Shown piece after piece: positions 46,038 through 57,345 of a stretch of 64,000 nucleotides of DNA. Made by a program: the position numbers and the translations under genes. Origin of the DNA: Macrostomum hystrix. Lineage: Eukaryota > Platyhelminthes > Macrostomidae. Under the pieces are notes generated by a model that saw only the letters and a list, made by a program, of their open reading frames with translations, had not been told where the DNA came from and searched no databases. The stretch's first letter is position 1. Each line of letters opens with the position of its first letter. Location: positions 8,385,501-8,449,500 of the forward strand of contig CATNEN010000002.1 in NCBI GenBank assembly GCA_950097015.1. Direction: 5' to 3'.

Positions 46038-46159
46038 TCATCGAGCAGTCCGGACGTGGTGGACGCCGTTCCGGTCATCATCATCTCGCCAGAGTCATCG
46101 CTGTCAACGCTGCCCTGCTTTCTGACAACGTCGCGAATCAGACTCTGCATCGCCGACAT
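46038..46159 (-). CDS. hvcn1: Candidate Hv first exon A
   Basis: ATG at 46159, 122 bases, donor GATGA|GTGAGT, phase 2 out. It encodes MSAMQSLIRDVVRKQGSVDS, an acidic DDSGE and GLLD(E). It resembles exon B around KQGSVDS and LLDE. It is the most distal candidate, 22.8 kb from exon 2. Confidence 0.5.
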
Positions 46160-46164
46160 CCTTG

Positions 46165-47200
46165 AGCTCTGTTTATCAAATGCAGCACTGCCAGGACTTC
46201 ACTGTCAGAGGAACTCCGGATGCTGTGCAGTTTTCGTGGTGGCAGTGCGGTAGCTTTCTTTCACTTGCCAGAATAGAATCCCTAGTGGACTCGTTAAAAA
46301 CTTAGGAGATGGCCGCCTTGACGGCTTGAGAGAAGGCTGGGAGACCCGGGATTGGAAGGGGTTAGACTGACTGGGTGAATTCACTGTCGATTGGAAGCCG
46401 CGACTGTTTGGCGAGTGTTACCATGCGGACCTGGCAACTCAGGGCAGCTGTGCCTGCTAGCCAATGAGCGCTGGCTAAGGATGAAGCACTTTGTGAGAAT
46501 GGCTGAGTGCTTTCATGAGCTCCATGCGCCACTCGAGATGGCACTGACCAAATATGGGAAAAATAAACAAGCATTCGACGGCGCTGCACGCTGCCAGCCC
46601 GACAAGATTTGCTGCGGCGCGAATGAGGGGAATTGAATTTGCAGTCTCAGCTCGCAAGACACAATCGGACAATCAAGAAGTTCTTTTCTAAAGGCATGAG
46701 TAAAAGTCTGCGAGCACAGCAATTGCTTGCTCTGTATGCGCGACATCAGCCGTATGACAAATAGCGCTATTGTGATAACAAGAAATAATGCATTTTTCAG
46801 TAGGTAAAGTAGGTCATTGGTTTAGGCAATTGGTCTGAGAGGTGTTGCAAGCCCTGGGCCTCGAGCACCATTGATCAGAGCTCTTCTGCAATCAGCTAAG
46901 AGCTAGTACTTGTGTAAACCAAAGTTCGAGAAAAAAAACTTATTGAAATAGGCATAAGCCAAGCAAAACTCAAATATAAGTAGCTTTTTCGCATACATTC
47001 TGTTAGTTCGAAAATAGTGCATAAATTACTGTTCTATTAATAGGACATTGTCTTGTAAGTAAAATATATATTGCGAGCCAGGGGGAGGAGGGTCGATTAT
47101 TTAAGAATATCATTATGGGTTGTCCGACATATTATCTGCATACGGTATGAGTATACATATCTCGTGCGCAAATACAAACTCAAAGGCAGGAAGGTGAGTG
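46165..47200. other. Upstream of exon A, nothing supported
   Basis: No clear core promoter motif or gene. AT content rises from about 46.75 kb onward. Confidence 0.35.
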
Positions 47201-47214
47201 CATGGTAGAGTTGT

Positions 47215-47268
47215 CTATAACGCGTTTGCCTCTCGCACCAAGGTCCCTGAGCTCGATTTTTTGGCTCC
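47215..47268 (+). mobile_element. SINE-B head fragment
   Basis: Reads cgcgtttgcctctcgcacca followed by aggtccctgagctcgatttt, matching the head of the 15.1-kb copy. It directly abuts a SINE-A. Confidence 0.65.
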
Positions 47269-47273
47269 AAGGG

Positions 47274-47610
47274 TGTTGTAGCCTAGTGGTTAGTAGGGCA
47301 CTCACGACTTTGCATCGGACTCACGCGACTTGAAGGTCGGGGGGTTCGATTCCCGACTCCGCTCTGTAGAAAAAATTTTGTACTTAAACTCTGCTTAAAG
47401 CTTCAAGCAATTCCTGACCAGTCTTTTAACATCAATCTCTATTGCTCAGTTTACCGGCCAGCTGTTAAAGCGAGTACCAGTGTAATCTGGGGGTATTTAT
47501 CAGGGTATGGTGCCCCTAAGTCCATGAACTGAACAGCCGCACGCAGCCTTCAGATGCTGCGTGACAGCTGCGGCTGTGCTATCAGTAGCACGTCTAAGCA
47601 ATCGTGGCAT
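47274..47610 (+). mobile_element. SINE-A with internal duplication in the head
   Basis: Starts tgttgtagcctagtggttag; the B box ggttcgattcc is intact. The stretch between A and B boxes is lengthened by a duplicated cactcacgact/catcggactcacgcgact piece. The body and the tail (ctgaacagccgcacgcagcc) follow the family. Confidence 0.8.
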
Positions 47611-47619
47611 GTATAATAA

Positions 47620-48200
47620 TACAAAATAACATTATTACACATGAGAATTTGCACTGACTTTGTACCTTCCTGAAATTTCACGAAGTAACGAGCACAGACA
47701 TAATAAAAAGATGACCTAATTGATTAGAAAAAAATCAATTGATCAGAGACAAGTAAATCTGAATTTATTCAAAACAAATTATTTTGTAATTTTTTGCTAG
47801 ATGTCATTGAATAATTATGTATTTGTTTATTTATTACTAAAAATTAGCATTTTAAATGTCGATTTACGTCCCTGTTCGAAACTTAAGGAAAAAGATCTAA
47901 ATATTCAGCTACTCTTATCTCGATCTTGCAAGTCAGTTGTAAGTATTATTTAGTCGGAAGACATATTGTTGTTTAGATATTAGGCAATTTTTATGCTAGG
48001 TTCTCAAGCCTTGTCTTTACTATAGTGCATATAGGAGAACAGGTCGCAGACATCATTGACATTAATATTAAGTAAAAAAATATATTTGTATATTACCATT
48101 CCTTGTTCTAACTTATTTTAGATTTGATAAAGAATATTTACGATCCAATCCCAATTTGCTTGGTATTTACCAACAGCGCATTTTGTCAATAAGGGTTCAC
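47620..48200. other. AT-rich spacer
   Basis: No feature recognised. Confidence 0.4.
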
Positions 48201-48210
48201 AATCCTTCAT

Positions 48211-49540
48211 TTAAATTACCTCCAGGCCGTTCCTCGCCAAGGTCTCTGCAACCCAGAGGACTATAATGCTGCACATGTTGGCAGGCCTGGCACCTCCTGG
48301 GCCGCCTCCTCCAGCTCCACCGGCAGGGCCTGGCCCTCCTGCACCTCCGATTCCTCCTGCAGGTCTTCCTCCTCCACCACCAGCCGCTCCTCCGCCTACT
48401 GCATTGCCGGGAGCCACAAATGTGACCCTTGCAAGGGCCCCATTCGGAATTCTGTTCTTGTTTAGATGAAACTGCGGGGTGTGACCGGTAGTTGCCACCT
48501 GGTGCAGGATGTGTTCCTGCCTAGATGTCGTGCCAAGAGTCATCAAGAGTCATGCCAAGAGTCAAGATACCTGTGTGTGCTGTTGTCAACACATCTACAG
48601 TCAGCATTGTGGCAGCAAGCAGCTAGCATCCAGTAGCGGTGTGCTGACATCCTGGCCGGGTTGTCATGCATGGCGTTGGCTTGGAGATCAGTCATGGCTC
48701 TCTCTAGAGCCGGCTCCTGCATACGTGCCCACCTTCTCCAAGAATTTATCCCTACGGACCTGCCGCAGGAAAATGCAGCAATTTTGCAAAGAGCATTTCT
48801 GGCTTCCCGCATTTCGATGCCATGGGACATCATGTGCTGAATAAATAGCAATATATAATCCAACATGAACTTGTTGGACATCCTCAGCTGCATCGTTCTG
48901 AGGTGGCGGGAAGGCAAGAGCTGCAGTTGCCAGATCAAAGAGTGCCCGCACTGCCCGTTGCCTCATTTCGGCAGTTATGGTCCGGTCCAGGTTTAGAGTT
49001 GGCAAGGCATAACCTTGGTTCAACAGGTTCATCAAGCCTGTGGCGAGCTGCCAGAGCACCTCAGTTGACCAGCCTGATGGCAAGTGCTCTGGTGTTCTCC
49101 CAGACATTGAGGTCATCTAGTATGTCGTGAGCAAAGTTCACTTGCTGTCCAGCATTAGCATTTCCCTGGACTGCAACGCGCTGCTTGGCCTGCATGTGGG
49201 TCCACAAACCCACAACAGCCTGAATGCTAGCTACAGGCAGGTTAGCAGGCAAGACCTCCTGCTCACTTGGTAGTGCTCTCATTATTGTGTTCTCCATTCC
49301 AGCCCTTACTCTTGCAGTTACATTTGCATCGGCTATTTCCGAGGCAATTCTGGCCTTCACTGCCAGAGTTGCACCGTCAGCCCACCAGTCTCTTGCCGCA
49401 AGCCACTCATGTTGGTTATTTTCCGCAGCAGTCCACAGCTGGGCGAACTGATCTTCAGTAATCATGCTGGCTGGAGGTCTAGGCATCTGCCTCAGCCTTG
49501 ACCTCAAGATGTGATGGACTTGAGCCGAAATTTGAGCCAT
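48211..49540 (-). pseudogene. Unrecognised helical protein gene, broken by frameshifts
   Basis: Starting at the ATG at 49540, the frame encodes an alpha-helical, Ala/Gln-rich protein (ITEDQFAQLWTAAENNQHEW, ASIQAVVGLWTHMQAK, ILDDLNVWENT). It continues after a shift near 49.1 kb (WSTEVLWQLATGLMNLLNQG, RAVRALFDLATAALAF), shifts again near 48.9 kb (SNKFMLDYILLFIQHMMSHG, EMREARNALCKIA), and ends in a Gly/Pro-rich tail near 48.3 kb. GC content is clearly above the flanks. I do not recognise the family. A transposon- or virus-derived structural gene is possible, and host origin cannot be excluded. Confidence 0.5.
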
Positions 49541-50294
49541 GACTTTGGTGCTGGTTAATATTGCAGTATTGCTTTTAAGAATATCACTAATTAGGTTGTT
49601 ACGGTTTGCCTTCTGAGGTTAGGGGTAGGGGGTGCATTCCTTGTGTGTACGAGTTAGTTTTCCTCTTTCTTTTGCTTGTGTATTTATAGTAAAATTCTCC
49701 TCACCTCCGTGACTTCAGTATAACTTCTATATTTCTGTGCATTTGGTGCATAAAAACAAATTCGGTGCATTATAACAAACATATTAACTTGCGGGGAATA
49801 TTTCTAAGAAACGAAGAATAATCGGAGGCCCTATTTCAGCTGACCTCCCTACTAACCATATTTGACATGCATGAAATAAGTGAAAATATGGCTACAAGTA
49901 AAAATACACAATGACATTTAAAACCGTAGGCACAATAATATGACACAAAAATACAAAATTATGTGGTACAAAATACAAAAATATGATGCTAAAACACAAC
50001 ATAAAACTGTCACCTTAAAAGTAAGTTTTATAAATTGAAGTCCTTTACTTCATTTTTTTATGTGCACAGAGCCAGTAGTTGTTGATAATAAGGCCAGCCA
50101 ATCAGTCTGAAGATCCATCTGAACTCCATATTAGTAATCTTCCGATGTAGGGTCGCTTTGCCATTCGCTGCACTTCGGTGCATGTTGTGTGCTACGGCCT
50201 GCAGCACGGTAACTGCCATTTCCACACTTGCGTCCGCTGAGGGTACAACTGTTCATAGGTGTGAAATGCCACTCTTTCCATATACTCTGTCAAA

Positions 50295-50780
50295 TCATGA
50301 ATCATCCTCTCTTTCTTCCTCTTCTGGTGTTGGCTGGTTGGGTTGCACAGGTTGGAGCACCAACTGCGTTGGCTGCGGTATAGTTTGTGTTGGCACAGTT
50401 GGTGTCGGCTGCGGCATAGGCTGCGACTCCCTTCTGGCTCAGGACTCCAGTGGTGCAGGCCACAGTTGCTGCTGTGCTGGCCCAGCCAAGTGTCAATTGC
50501 AAGTTGACAACGTCTCAACTGCTAGTCGACCAGATCTTCCTGTGCTTAGTCGAATCACTGACTTGAGGCGGCCGCTGCTTGCTGCACATGCTGGTGGTGC
50601 TGTCTTCACCTGTTTAACTGCCCCCGGTGATAGGGTATGAGGCCTCTTCGTTGCCATTGATGTGGCAACTGGTAGCTTAGGTTGCGTTGACACTCGTTCT
50701 GGTGCCATCTCCATGTTCTCTTGGGCGGCGCTCCCGTCTTCTAGCAATTCTTGCAAGAAATCGTCTAGATTGCTGTCCAT
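50295..50780 (-). pseudogene. Unrecognised acidic protein gene, one frameshift
   Basis: ATG at 50780 starts MDSNLDDFLQELLEDGS, followed by a basic Pro/Ala-rich part (TKRPHTLSPGAVKQVKTAPP). The frame closes near 50.49 kb. Another frame continues with a Pro/Gln-rich stretch (QPMPQPTPTVPTQTIPQPT) and a highly acidic end PEEEEREDDS before a stop at 50297. This could also be an unseen intron. Function unknown. Same strand and GC-rich character as its neighbours at 48.2-49.5 and 51.3-51.8 kb. Confidence 0.45.
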
Positions 50781-51264
50781 GGCTTATATTTTGGCACTGT
50801 CTTGACAATTTTTCTCTGGCGGGCTTTAGGTAGTATAATTATATGGAGTGAAAACTGGACCAGATCATTGTGTCTGGGCTCCCCAGGGATCTGAGGGCCA
50901 CTTTTGACACTCACCCTGCCAAGTCATAAAGCACACTTCTTTCATTCCAATTTCTGGCTTTATAATTTACAATTATATTTTCATGTTTAGATTATTTTTA
51001 TAGATCTCAATTTCTTGAATACATTGAATTTTTAACCTTTTCAATATCTTTTTCAGATCAATTTTTATTTGCTTTTTAAGTTTTTATTATTTTAGATCTT
51101 AATTGATTAACATTGATTTAAATGCAAATCTGAGTCAACTCGGCTCCCATTGTTCTCTATTGTACAACAGGGATCAAATAAGCATAGTACTGTTGTATGA
51201 CAAAATCGTTTTTTAACTGGCACTTAAAGAGCTTAATAAGCATAAGTATAGGCTAAAGATCAGT

Positions 51265-51757
51265 CTAAAAAAAAAGTTTAATCAGGTCTGAATGCACTTG
51301 CTTCTGACAGCCAATGAATGGGACATGGGAGACCATCTTGGCGCGCTTCTCCAGCACTTTACCCATGGCATCTTTGACACAACCAGCAAAGAACTGGGCT
51401 CCAATGAGGCCAGATCCCGCGGCTTGGGTTGCCTGTAAAGAAGATCTTAACTGCGTCATTGAGAAATTTTTCACAGGCGTTGCTCCCAGTTGGTGGCAGC
51501 AGTCAATAAAGCTTTGACCAAAGTTGCAGTGTCTTATTCGACTGGTCACCTTGTTGCTACCAGCGCATTGTGGCATAGAAGCTTTCAAAAATAGGCTCTA
51601 CAATGAAACAGGACATGCTGATTCTAAGAAATCTAATCCAACAAGACAATCAATTAAATTAAAGTTGATAGTAACCAGTAGGCCACTCACCAATGCCACC
51701 ACGATGTAGTCAAGCAGAGCACAAGTGGCCGGGCCAGCCTGTTGGTACACATGTACA
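51265..51757 (-). CDS. Last two exons of an unrecognised spliced gene
   Basis: Exon 51757-51691 (acceptor AATTTTGCAG, donor GCATTG|GTGAGT) and exon 51432-51265 (acceptor TTCTTTACAG, stop TAA) join in phase 0. They encode VYQQAGPATCALLDYIVVAL, then ATQAAGSGLIGAQFFAGCVK, DAMGKVLEKRAKMVSHVPF and a short Lys-rich end. A hydrophobic Ala/Gly-rich helix spans the junction. I do not recognise the family. Upstream exons were not found before the Helitron at 52.2 kb and may have been displaced by it. Confidence 0.5.
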
Positions 51758-52234
51758 CTGCAAAATTCTTATAATTAATAATCAACTTTTGTTATATTTA
51801 AATTTATCCAATTATAGGGAAGTATAACACATATATATGTATATTCAATAATTGTGGTAGCAAATCACAAGTGCCCAAGTAGTACTTGTAAGACACTTTT
51901 TACTCTCAAACTTTATAAAACTACTCTGTTATATATTAATGGCTACAACCAGTCTTTAAAGGCTCCAATGGATTGAAGGGTACCAGTCAAAACACACATT
52001 AATTTAGGTCCAATACTGGCTTCGTGTTATTGTCTTAATAGTCTGCTTTCCTTCAATACGATTTCATATGATTTTAAATGCAATTTCCTCTTTATAGCAG
52101 TTTTGAACTCAAATAACTTGATAGTCATGAACTTGGTTTTAAAACCCATATTAGTTTCTCCATTGTAGCAAGCTTGTATCTATATATATAAAAGTGAAAA
52201 CTCTGTCTGTGTGTGTGTCTGTGTGTGTGCAACC

Positions 52235-52924
52235 TTTTGTCTTTATAGACGCCGAAACCGCTCAACTAAATCGCACCAAACTTTGCACATACCTAAAACC
52301 ACCTACGCTGAGTGCAATAGGCTACTCAAATTCCCGAAAAATCATTTCCTTCCTGCTCAAAAGTGCAAAAAACTGCTCAAAAATCGTCAAAAAATCACTC
52401 AATTCGACATATCGTCGCCCCACTTTGTCAGATTTTCTCCAAATTTGATCCACTTACACTTTACATGTTTTCCAACAATGCTGTCAATTTTGAACATCTC
52501 TACTCAATCCAGAGCAAAGCTGCATCATCTCAAAGTGAGTCACTTTTTGTTTTCTGAGGACAGCCACCCCAACTCCCCTCCGCCACTCTGTGGGCCAAAT
52601 TTTATTACAGCCACCCCCTCCCTTCCCCGGGGCGCCGAAGCCCCAGACTGTACATTGTATTTCAAGCCGTGAATGTACACAGCCCAAACCCCTAGACTGT
52701 CTACTGGCCCCCAAGCAGCACTGAGACTGAGTGCGGTGAGTGCAGTGGCGTCCCAGTGTCTGTCTTTTGTCTTTATAGACGCCGAAACAGCTCAACCAAA
52801 TCGCACCAAACTTTGCACATACCTAAAACCACCTACACTGAGTGCAATAGGCTACTCAAATTCCCGAAAAATCATTTCCTTCCTGCTCAAAAGTGCAAAA
52901 AACTGCTCAAAAATCGTCAAAAAA
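52235..52924 (+). repeat. 160-bp direct duplication within the Helitron
   Basis: Copies at 52235-52394 and 52765-52924 (ttttgtctttatagacgccg ... actgctcaaaaatcgtcaaa) differ at only a few sites. The second copy runs straight into the helicase coding region, so the junction at about 52924 looks like the breakpoint of a deletion or a filler event. Confidence 0.85.
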
Positions 52925-52929
52925 GCTCA

Positions 52930-53588
52930 AGGCAAAAGTTTACCCGAACCTGATGGTTCGATATGCTGACGTTGACTGGCTGTCAGAGAGGGCAATTCTG
53001 TGTCCTAGAAATGATGCCGCCAACGAAATTAACTACCAACTGCTTCAGGAGTTGCCAGGTGCAGTTTTCACCTACAAGTCAATTGATACAACGTTGACTG
53101 ATGACACCGCTGTGGAGTATCCTGTTGAGTTTCTGAACTCTCTAGATCCTCCTGGAACTCCATCGCACAACTTGCAGCTGAAAGTTGGGGCACCAATTAT
53201 GCTCCTCCGCAACCTGAATGCGCCAAGGCTGTGTAACGGCACCAGACTGATAGTCAGGCGGCTCTTCCCACACGTGATTGAGGCCACGATAATGACTGGA
53301 TCTGGCAGAGGAGAGTCTGTGTTCGTTCCCCGGATTCCAATTATCCCCACGGACCTGCCATTTCAGTTCAAGCGACTGCAGTTCCCTGTGAGAGTGTGCT
53401 TTGCGATGACTATTAACAAGGCTCAGGGACAGTCGCTGAAGGTAGCTGGCATCAACCTGGAGACTCCTTGCTTCTCGCATGGGCAGCTTTATGTCGCCTG
53501 CTCCCATGTTGGAACTCCAGCTGGCCTATTCATTTTCGCACCAAGGGGAAGAACGAAGAATGTGGTGTATCCCCAGGCCTTGAGGTGA
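52930..53588 (+). CDS. Helitron Pif1-like helicase, C-terminal part
   Basis: About 219 uninterrupted codons to the stop at 53588. The frame carries WLSERAILCPRNDAANEIN and LKVGAPIMLLRNLNAPRLCN (domain 2A entry), FAMTINKAQGQSL (motif V) and YVACSHVG (motif VI). Motif VI normally reads C-S-R; here the Arg is His, which would disable ATP hydrolysis. The N-terminal Walker A and B half is absent. Similar domains occur in Pif1, but the leader upstream identifies a Helitron. Confidence 0.88.
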
Positions 53589-53740
53589 CTCGCAAGCAAT
53601 TAATAGAAAAGTAGTCACGAATTGACCTTGACCTGTTTAACTCTGAACTCTGAAACAGTTTAATTTTGTTTCTTTGACATTGTTATTGTTATGCCATGGC
53701 TATTTTCCTTATGTATACGCGTGTACATGCATACTGTATA

Positions 53741-54018
53741 CAGAGGCAGATTTAGGGGGGGGGGGCGGGGGGCAGTCGCCCCCCCCCAAAATTTTAATCA
53801 TGGGAATAAGATGCCCCCACCAGGGGCGCCAGTCGCAGCACTGGCGCCCCTTTTCGGCCGCTGGCGCCCCTTTTTCAGCCGCTGGCTCCCGTTTTTCAGC
53901 CGCTGGCGCCCTTTCTTGGCTCCTGGCGCCCTTTTTCGGCCACTGGCACCCCCTCTGTGATTCTCATGGCGCTCCCCTGACAGACCGCCCCAAAACAAAA
54001 TTCCTGGATCTGCCACTG
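53741..54018. mobile_element. hAT-type MITE, 278 bp, perfect 8-bp target duplication
   Basis: Terminal inverted repeats cagaggcagatttagg and cctggatctgccactg (13 of 16 positions match when inverted). The flanks are actgtata at 53733-53740 and again at 54019-54026. An 8-bp duplication is the hallmark of hAT. The interior is GC-rich, with about five imperfect copies of a cgctggcgcccctttttcag unit and no coding frame. Confidence 0.9.
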
Positions 54019-54029
54019 ACTGTATAGAG

Positions 54030-56940
54030 GAGTGGCTAAGAGACATGTTTCTAAAGAAGTAATCAAGAGGGGGCTGTTTGGACAAACTTTTCACTTATTT
54101 TTTACTTAAAACGCCCTTAAACAAACTCTTCACTTTTCATTAATGCAGTAAATAAATAAATGGTGACCTTCACTATAAAGTTAATACAGAGACGTGAATT
54201 GCTTACTGCTTTGCTTTAAATTTCTGCCCCAAAAACAACGGGCAAAAAAAGCTAGTTTATGGTATAAAATTGAGGTGGTTGGTGAACATAAGTAAAACAA
54301 ATTTTCAATTCAAACAAGTGTAAAAATATACACTTTCAATGAATTAACTGTTGATATAGTAACATTCTATACAATACGGAATATAGCCTATTACACTAAT
54401 ACAACTCTAAACCATTTAGATCTAATACAAGTATAGATACTATAAATAATTAATGTGACCCTATTGATTTAAGGAACACTAGTAGTATATGAGTTTGCTC
54501 TGAATTATTCAAGGGTCAATGACAGTTTATTTTTCAGAGATGCAGGAGCTACCTCTATATATACCATAAAATTAAGGCAAGGGCAAAAATTAAAACAAAA
54601 TAATGCTTTTTTAAAAAGGAAATTTACTTATTGTTGAATAAAGGCCTAGTGGTGCCTACTTCAAAATATAAAGTTATTCTAAGAATAACTCAAACATAAG
54701 ATTTATATATATTGAAAGATTTTACTTACATAGAAAATAATAATTAAAAAACACATTCTATTATATAAACAATAAGCCCTAGCTGTGTCTTTGCGGCTTG
54801 TGCCTTGTTTCATTAATGAAAAAAGTCTATAGATGCAGATGGAGTGTGAGCAAATAGCATAGCCAATATCTTATGAGTACTGATATATTATACTTTTGTC
54901 ATATTTTGAAACCTTGTAAAAAATGTTAAAATTTTGTATCTTTACTCTTGCTTCAAAATTTAATGCATATATTTCCATTTCTAGTCCTGAATCCCTAGGC
55001 CTAGTGCTTCAGTTTATAAGACAATTGCTAATCTTAAGGATAAGGATATGAAACACAAAAGTCCTGATGTGCAAAAAAGCTATTTTTTAAACATGCCTTG
55101 AAAAATAACATTAGTGCAGGGCTGCAAAAATAAAAAACTCCATATACACAAACACATACACAGCCACAAGGAGAAGAGATAAGAGAGAGATGGAAGTAAA
55201 GAAGTAGGATGTGGGAGAACGTAATTCCTTATGACTGCTCTTATAAAGGTCCAATATAAGACTGTAAGACTAAGACTAAGACTATAAAGACTGTAGGAGA
55301 ACAGCAAAGACCCTTGGACATACAACTATGTCTAACCTATATGGCTACAACATGTTGAACTGATGGTGGCTGAAATAAATGCAGGGCACATGAGGGACAG
55401 AAAAGTAAACATTTAAGAGCTAGTCTTAACGATCAAAACAAAATTAAATGGCACACTTGCATGGGTGACAAAAAAGTTTCGAATCAAAAGCTGAAGACAA
55501 AGAACGGCATTGAAAGTGATATCATTGTAGGCACTTGTCATAGGCAATACTTGTATTGGTATCCAAGTAAACTTAATAGGCACCACAGTTTAAAGTAGAT
55601 GATCGCAAGAGTGCAACTTGATGCTAAAGCTCACAAAAGCCACAGTTGGTGTGTTGTTGAATGTAGTAGAGATGCTTTTATTATTTCTTTAAAGTCAAAT
55701 TCGTGCCTATGCTTTTGTTTGAATGCGCTAAATATTTTTTATATGTAAAATATTTTAAAAAATTTGTCAAATTCATTTACTTTAACAAACTTTTTCTTTT
55801 GTGTATATAAACAAGTGTAATTCAGTTGAGACAAATCAACGTGCCAGTGTGGCGAAAAGCTATTACTGAAGAAGAAAAGTGTTGAGTTGGTTATTTGAGG
55901 CTGTGACCCTCTGATCCACAGAAAACGCCCAGCAAAGACTGGAGAATAGTAAGCCAGTGCCTTAGAAGGTTAAACCGCTCGTACTGAGTGATACGCTACC
56001 ATTAGAGAGAAAAGTAGAGAGACAAGCCCTGTTACATGAAGAAGTGGGCAAAGTCCTGTAACTTAACAATCAAGCACGGCACATTTTCCAACTGTTCTTT
56101 AAGACACTGAGCTTGGTACCAAGGGCTCATTTCTGCCTGTCAAAAAATTGCAATAGGATGAAGCATAAAAATTGCAATTCCATCATCTGGCACAAAGGCT
56201 GTGATCATACATGCGCAACACCCAGCCGGGTGAAACAAGGGCCAAGCAAGGTAAGTTGCAAAAACCAATCAACCAAGTGCAAAAAATCTAAGGGGGGACC
56301 AAGGGACAAAAAGGGATGGTGTGAAGAAGAGGAAAATGGGGAGAGAAAAATAGAGCAAATGAGAGCAAACTAAATTGTAAATAGAGCAATAAAACAAACT
56401 AGGTCGCAACTGAGAGCAAACTAAGTCGTAAATAGAGCAAAAACTAAGTTGCACAGCCGGCTAAGATTTGGGAGGTTGCACATGTATGGGCTGTGATAGT
56501 ACTATGGCAAACCTGCATTTAGTTGAGTAGAGAATATGTGCTCACAGGGTAACCCCATGAAAGTAGAAAAAGCATAGTGACAATCACTGACAATGGCAGC
56601 AAAAAGATTGGCATTCTTAGCACTCAACTCCAACTGATCCTTGATATATCAAAAAGCAAATGGCATTAGTAGTTGATCATGACTGTTTGTCATGACTCAT
56701 GACTCACCATGATCATTTGGGTGGCTCTGTTGTCACATTCAGTGCGCAGAGTGAATCACAGTCCTAAGCAATGTTATGCACAACACAAGGAGAGCATTCT
56801 TTTGGAGAACAGATTTTATTTTTTGATTGAGAGACTCCAGTCTGTTGTTTGTCTTATTACCCAACATTATCTCAGCCATCAAGCCTCAAACCCACTGATG
56901 GTGGATGCCATGCCAGTTGTCCAAAATTTACTACACAATG
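54030..56940. other. AT-rich stretch, no gene seen
   Basis: Very AT-rich with scattered short runs. I found no exon, terminal repeat or array that could be supported. Confidence 0.4.
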
Positions 56941-56944
56941 GACT

Positions 56945-57345
56945 CTAACAAAGTGGAAGCAAATGTGTTGTATATTTTGATGTACTTAACCTCCAATTAG
57001 CATAAACCAATGCCCACTGCTGCTCTTTAGGACTGATTGCAAACTTATGAGTTGTTATCTTGTGCCAAAAGGTGTGCAGAGTGTGGTAGGTGCAAATCTC
57101 AATCTTGGCATCTAGGAATGCCAAAGCAAAGACATCTCTCTCTATGAAGTCTTTATCTGCCATGTAGCTACCTTCACATCCTTCCACAATGGATTGTCCT
57201 CCAGTTTGTTGACAACTGCAGCTATTGCATCCTTGGTCTTTGCTTCCACAAGCCAAAATGCAGCTACCTCTGTTTCACCATTTCTGTCTTCAGTGGTCAG
57301 GATGTATGTACAACACAAATCCAACATAAGTGACACTGATGAGTA
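56945..57345 (-). mobile_element. MULE transposase fragment (FAR1/ZSWIM type)
   Basis: Two minus-strand frames joined by a shift near 57.17 kb read GETEVAAFWLVEAKTKDAIA, LEDNPLWKDVKV, then MADKDFIERDVFALAFLDAK and ICTYHTLHTFWHKIT. The (M/T)-x-DKDF-x-E motif with downstream LC-x-(F/Y)H is the second catalytic Asp region of MULE transposases related to SWIM-domain proteins. The remainder is lost. Confidence 0.8.

Larger units (their letters stand above)
52178..53588 (+). mobile_element. Helitron, internally deleted
   Basis: Begins tctatatatataaaagtgaa with a gtctgtgtgtgtgtct run, the usual animal Helitron 5' end, then the leader with aaatcgcaccaaactttgca. It ends with the helicase C-terminus. 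The Rep (HUH) nuclease and most of the helicase are missing. A 3' hairpin with CTRR end could not be placed. Confidence 0.75.
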
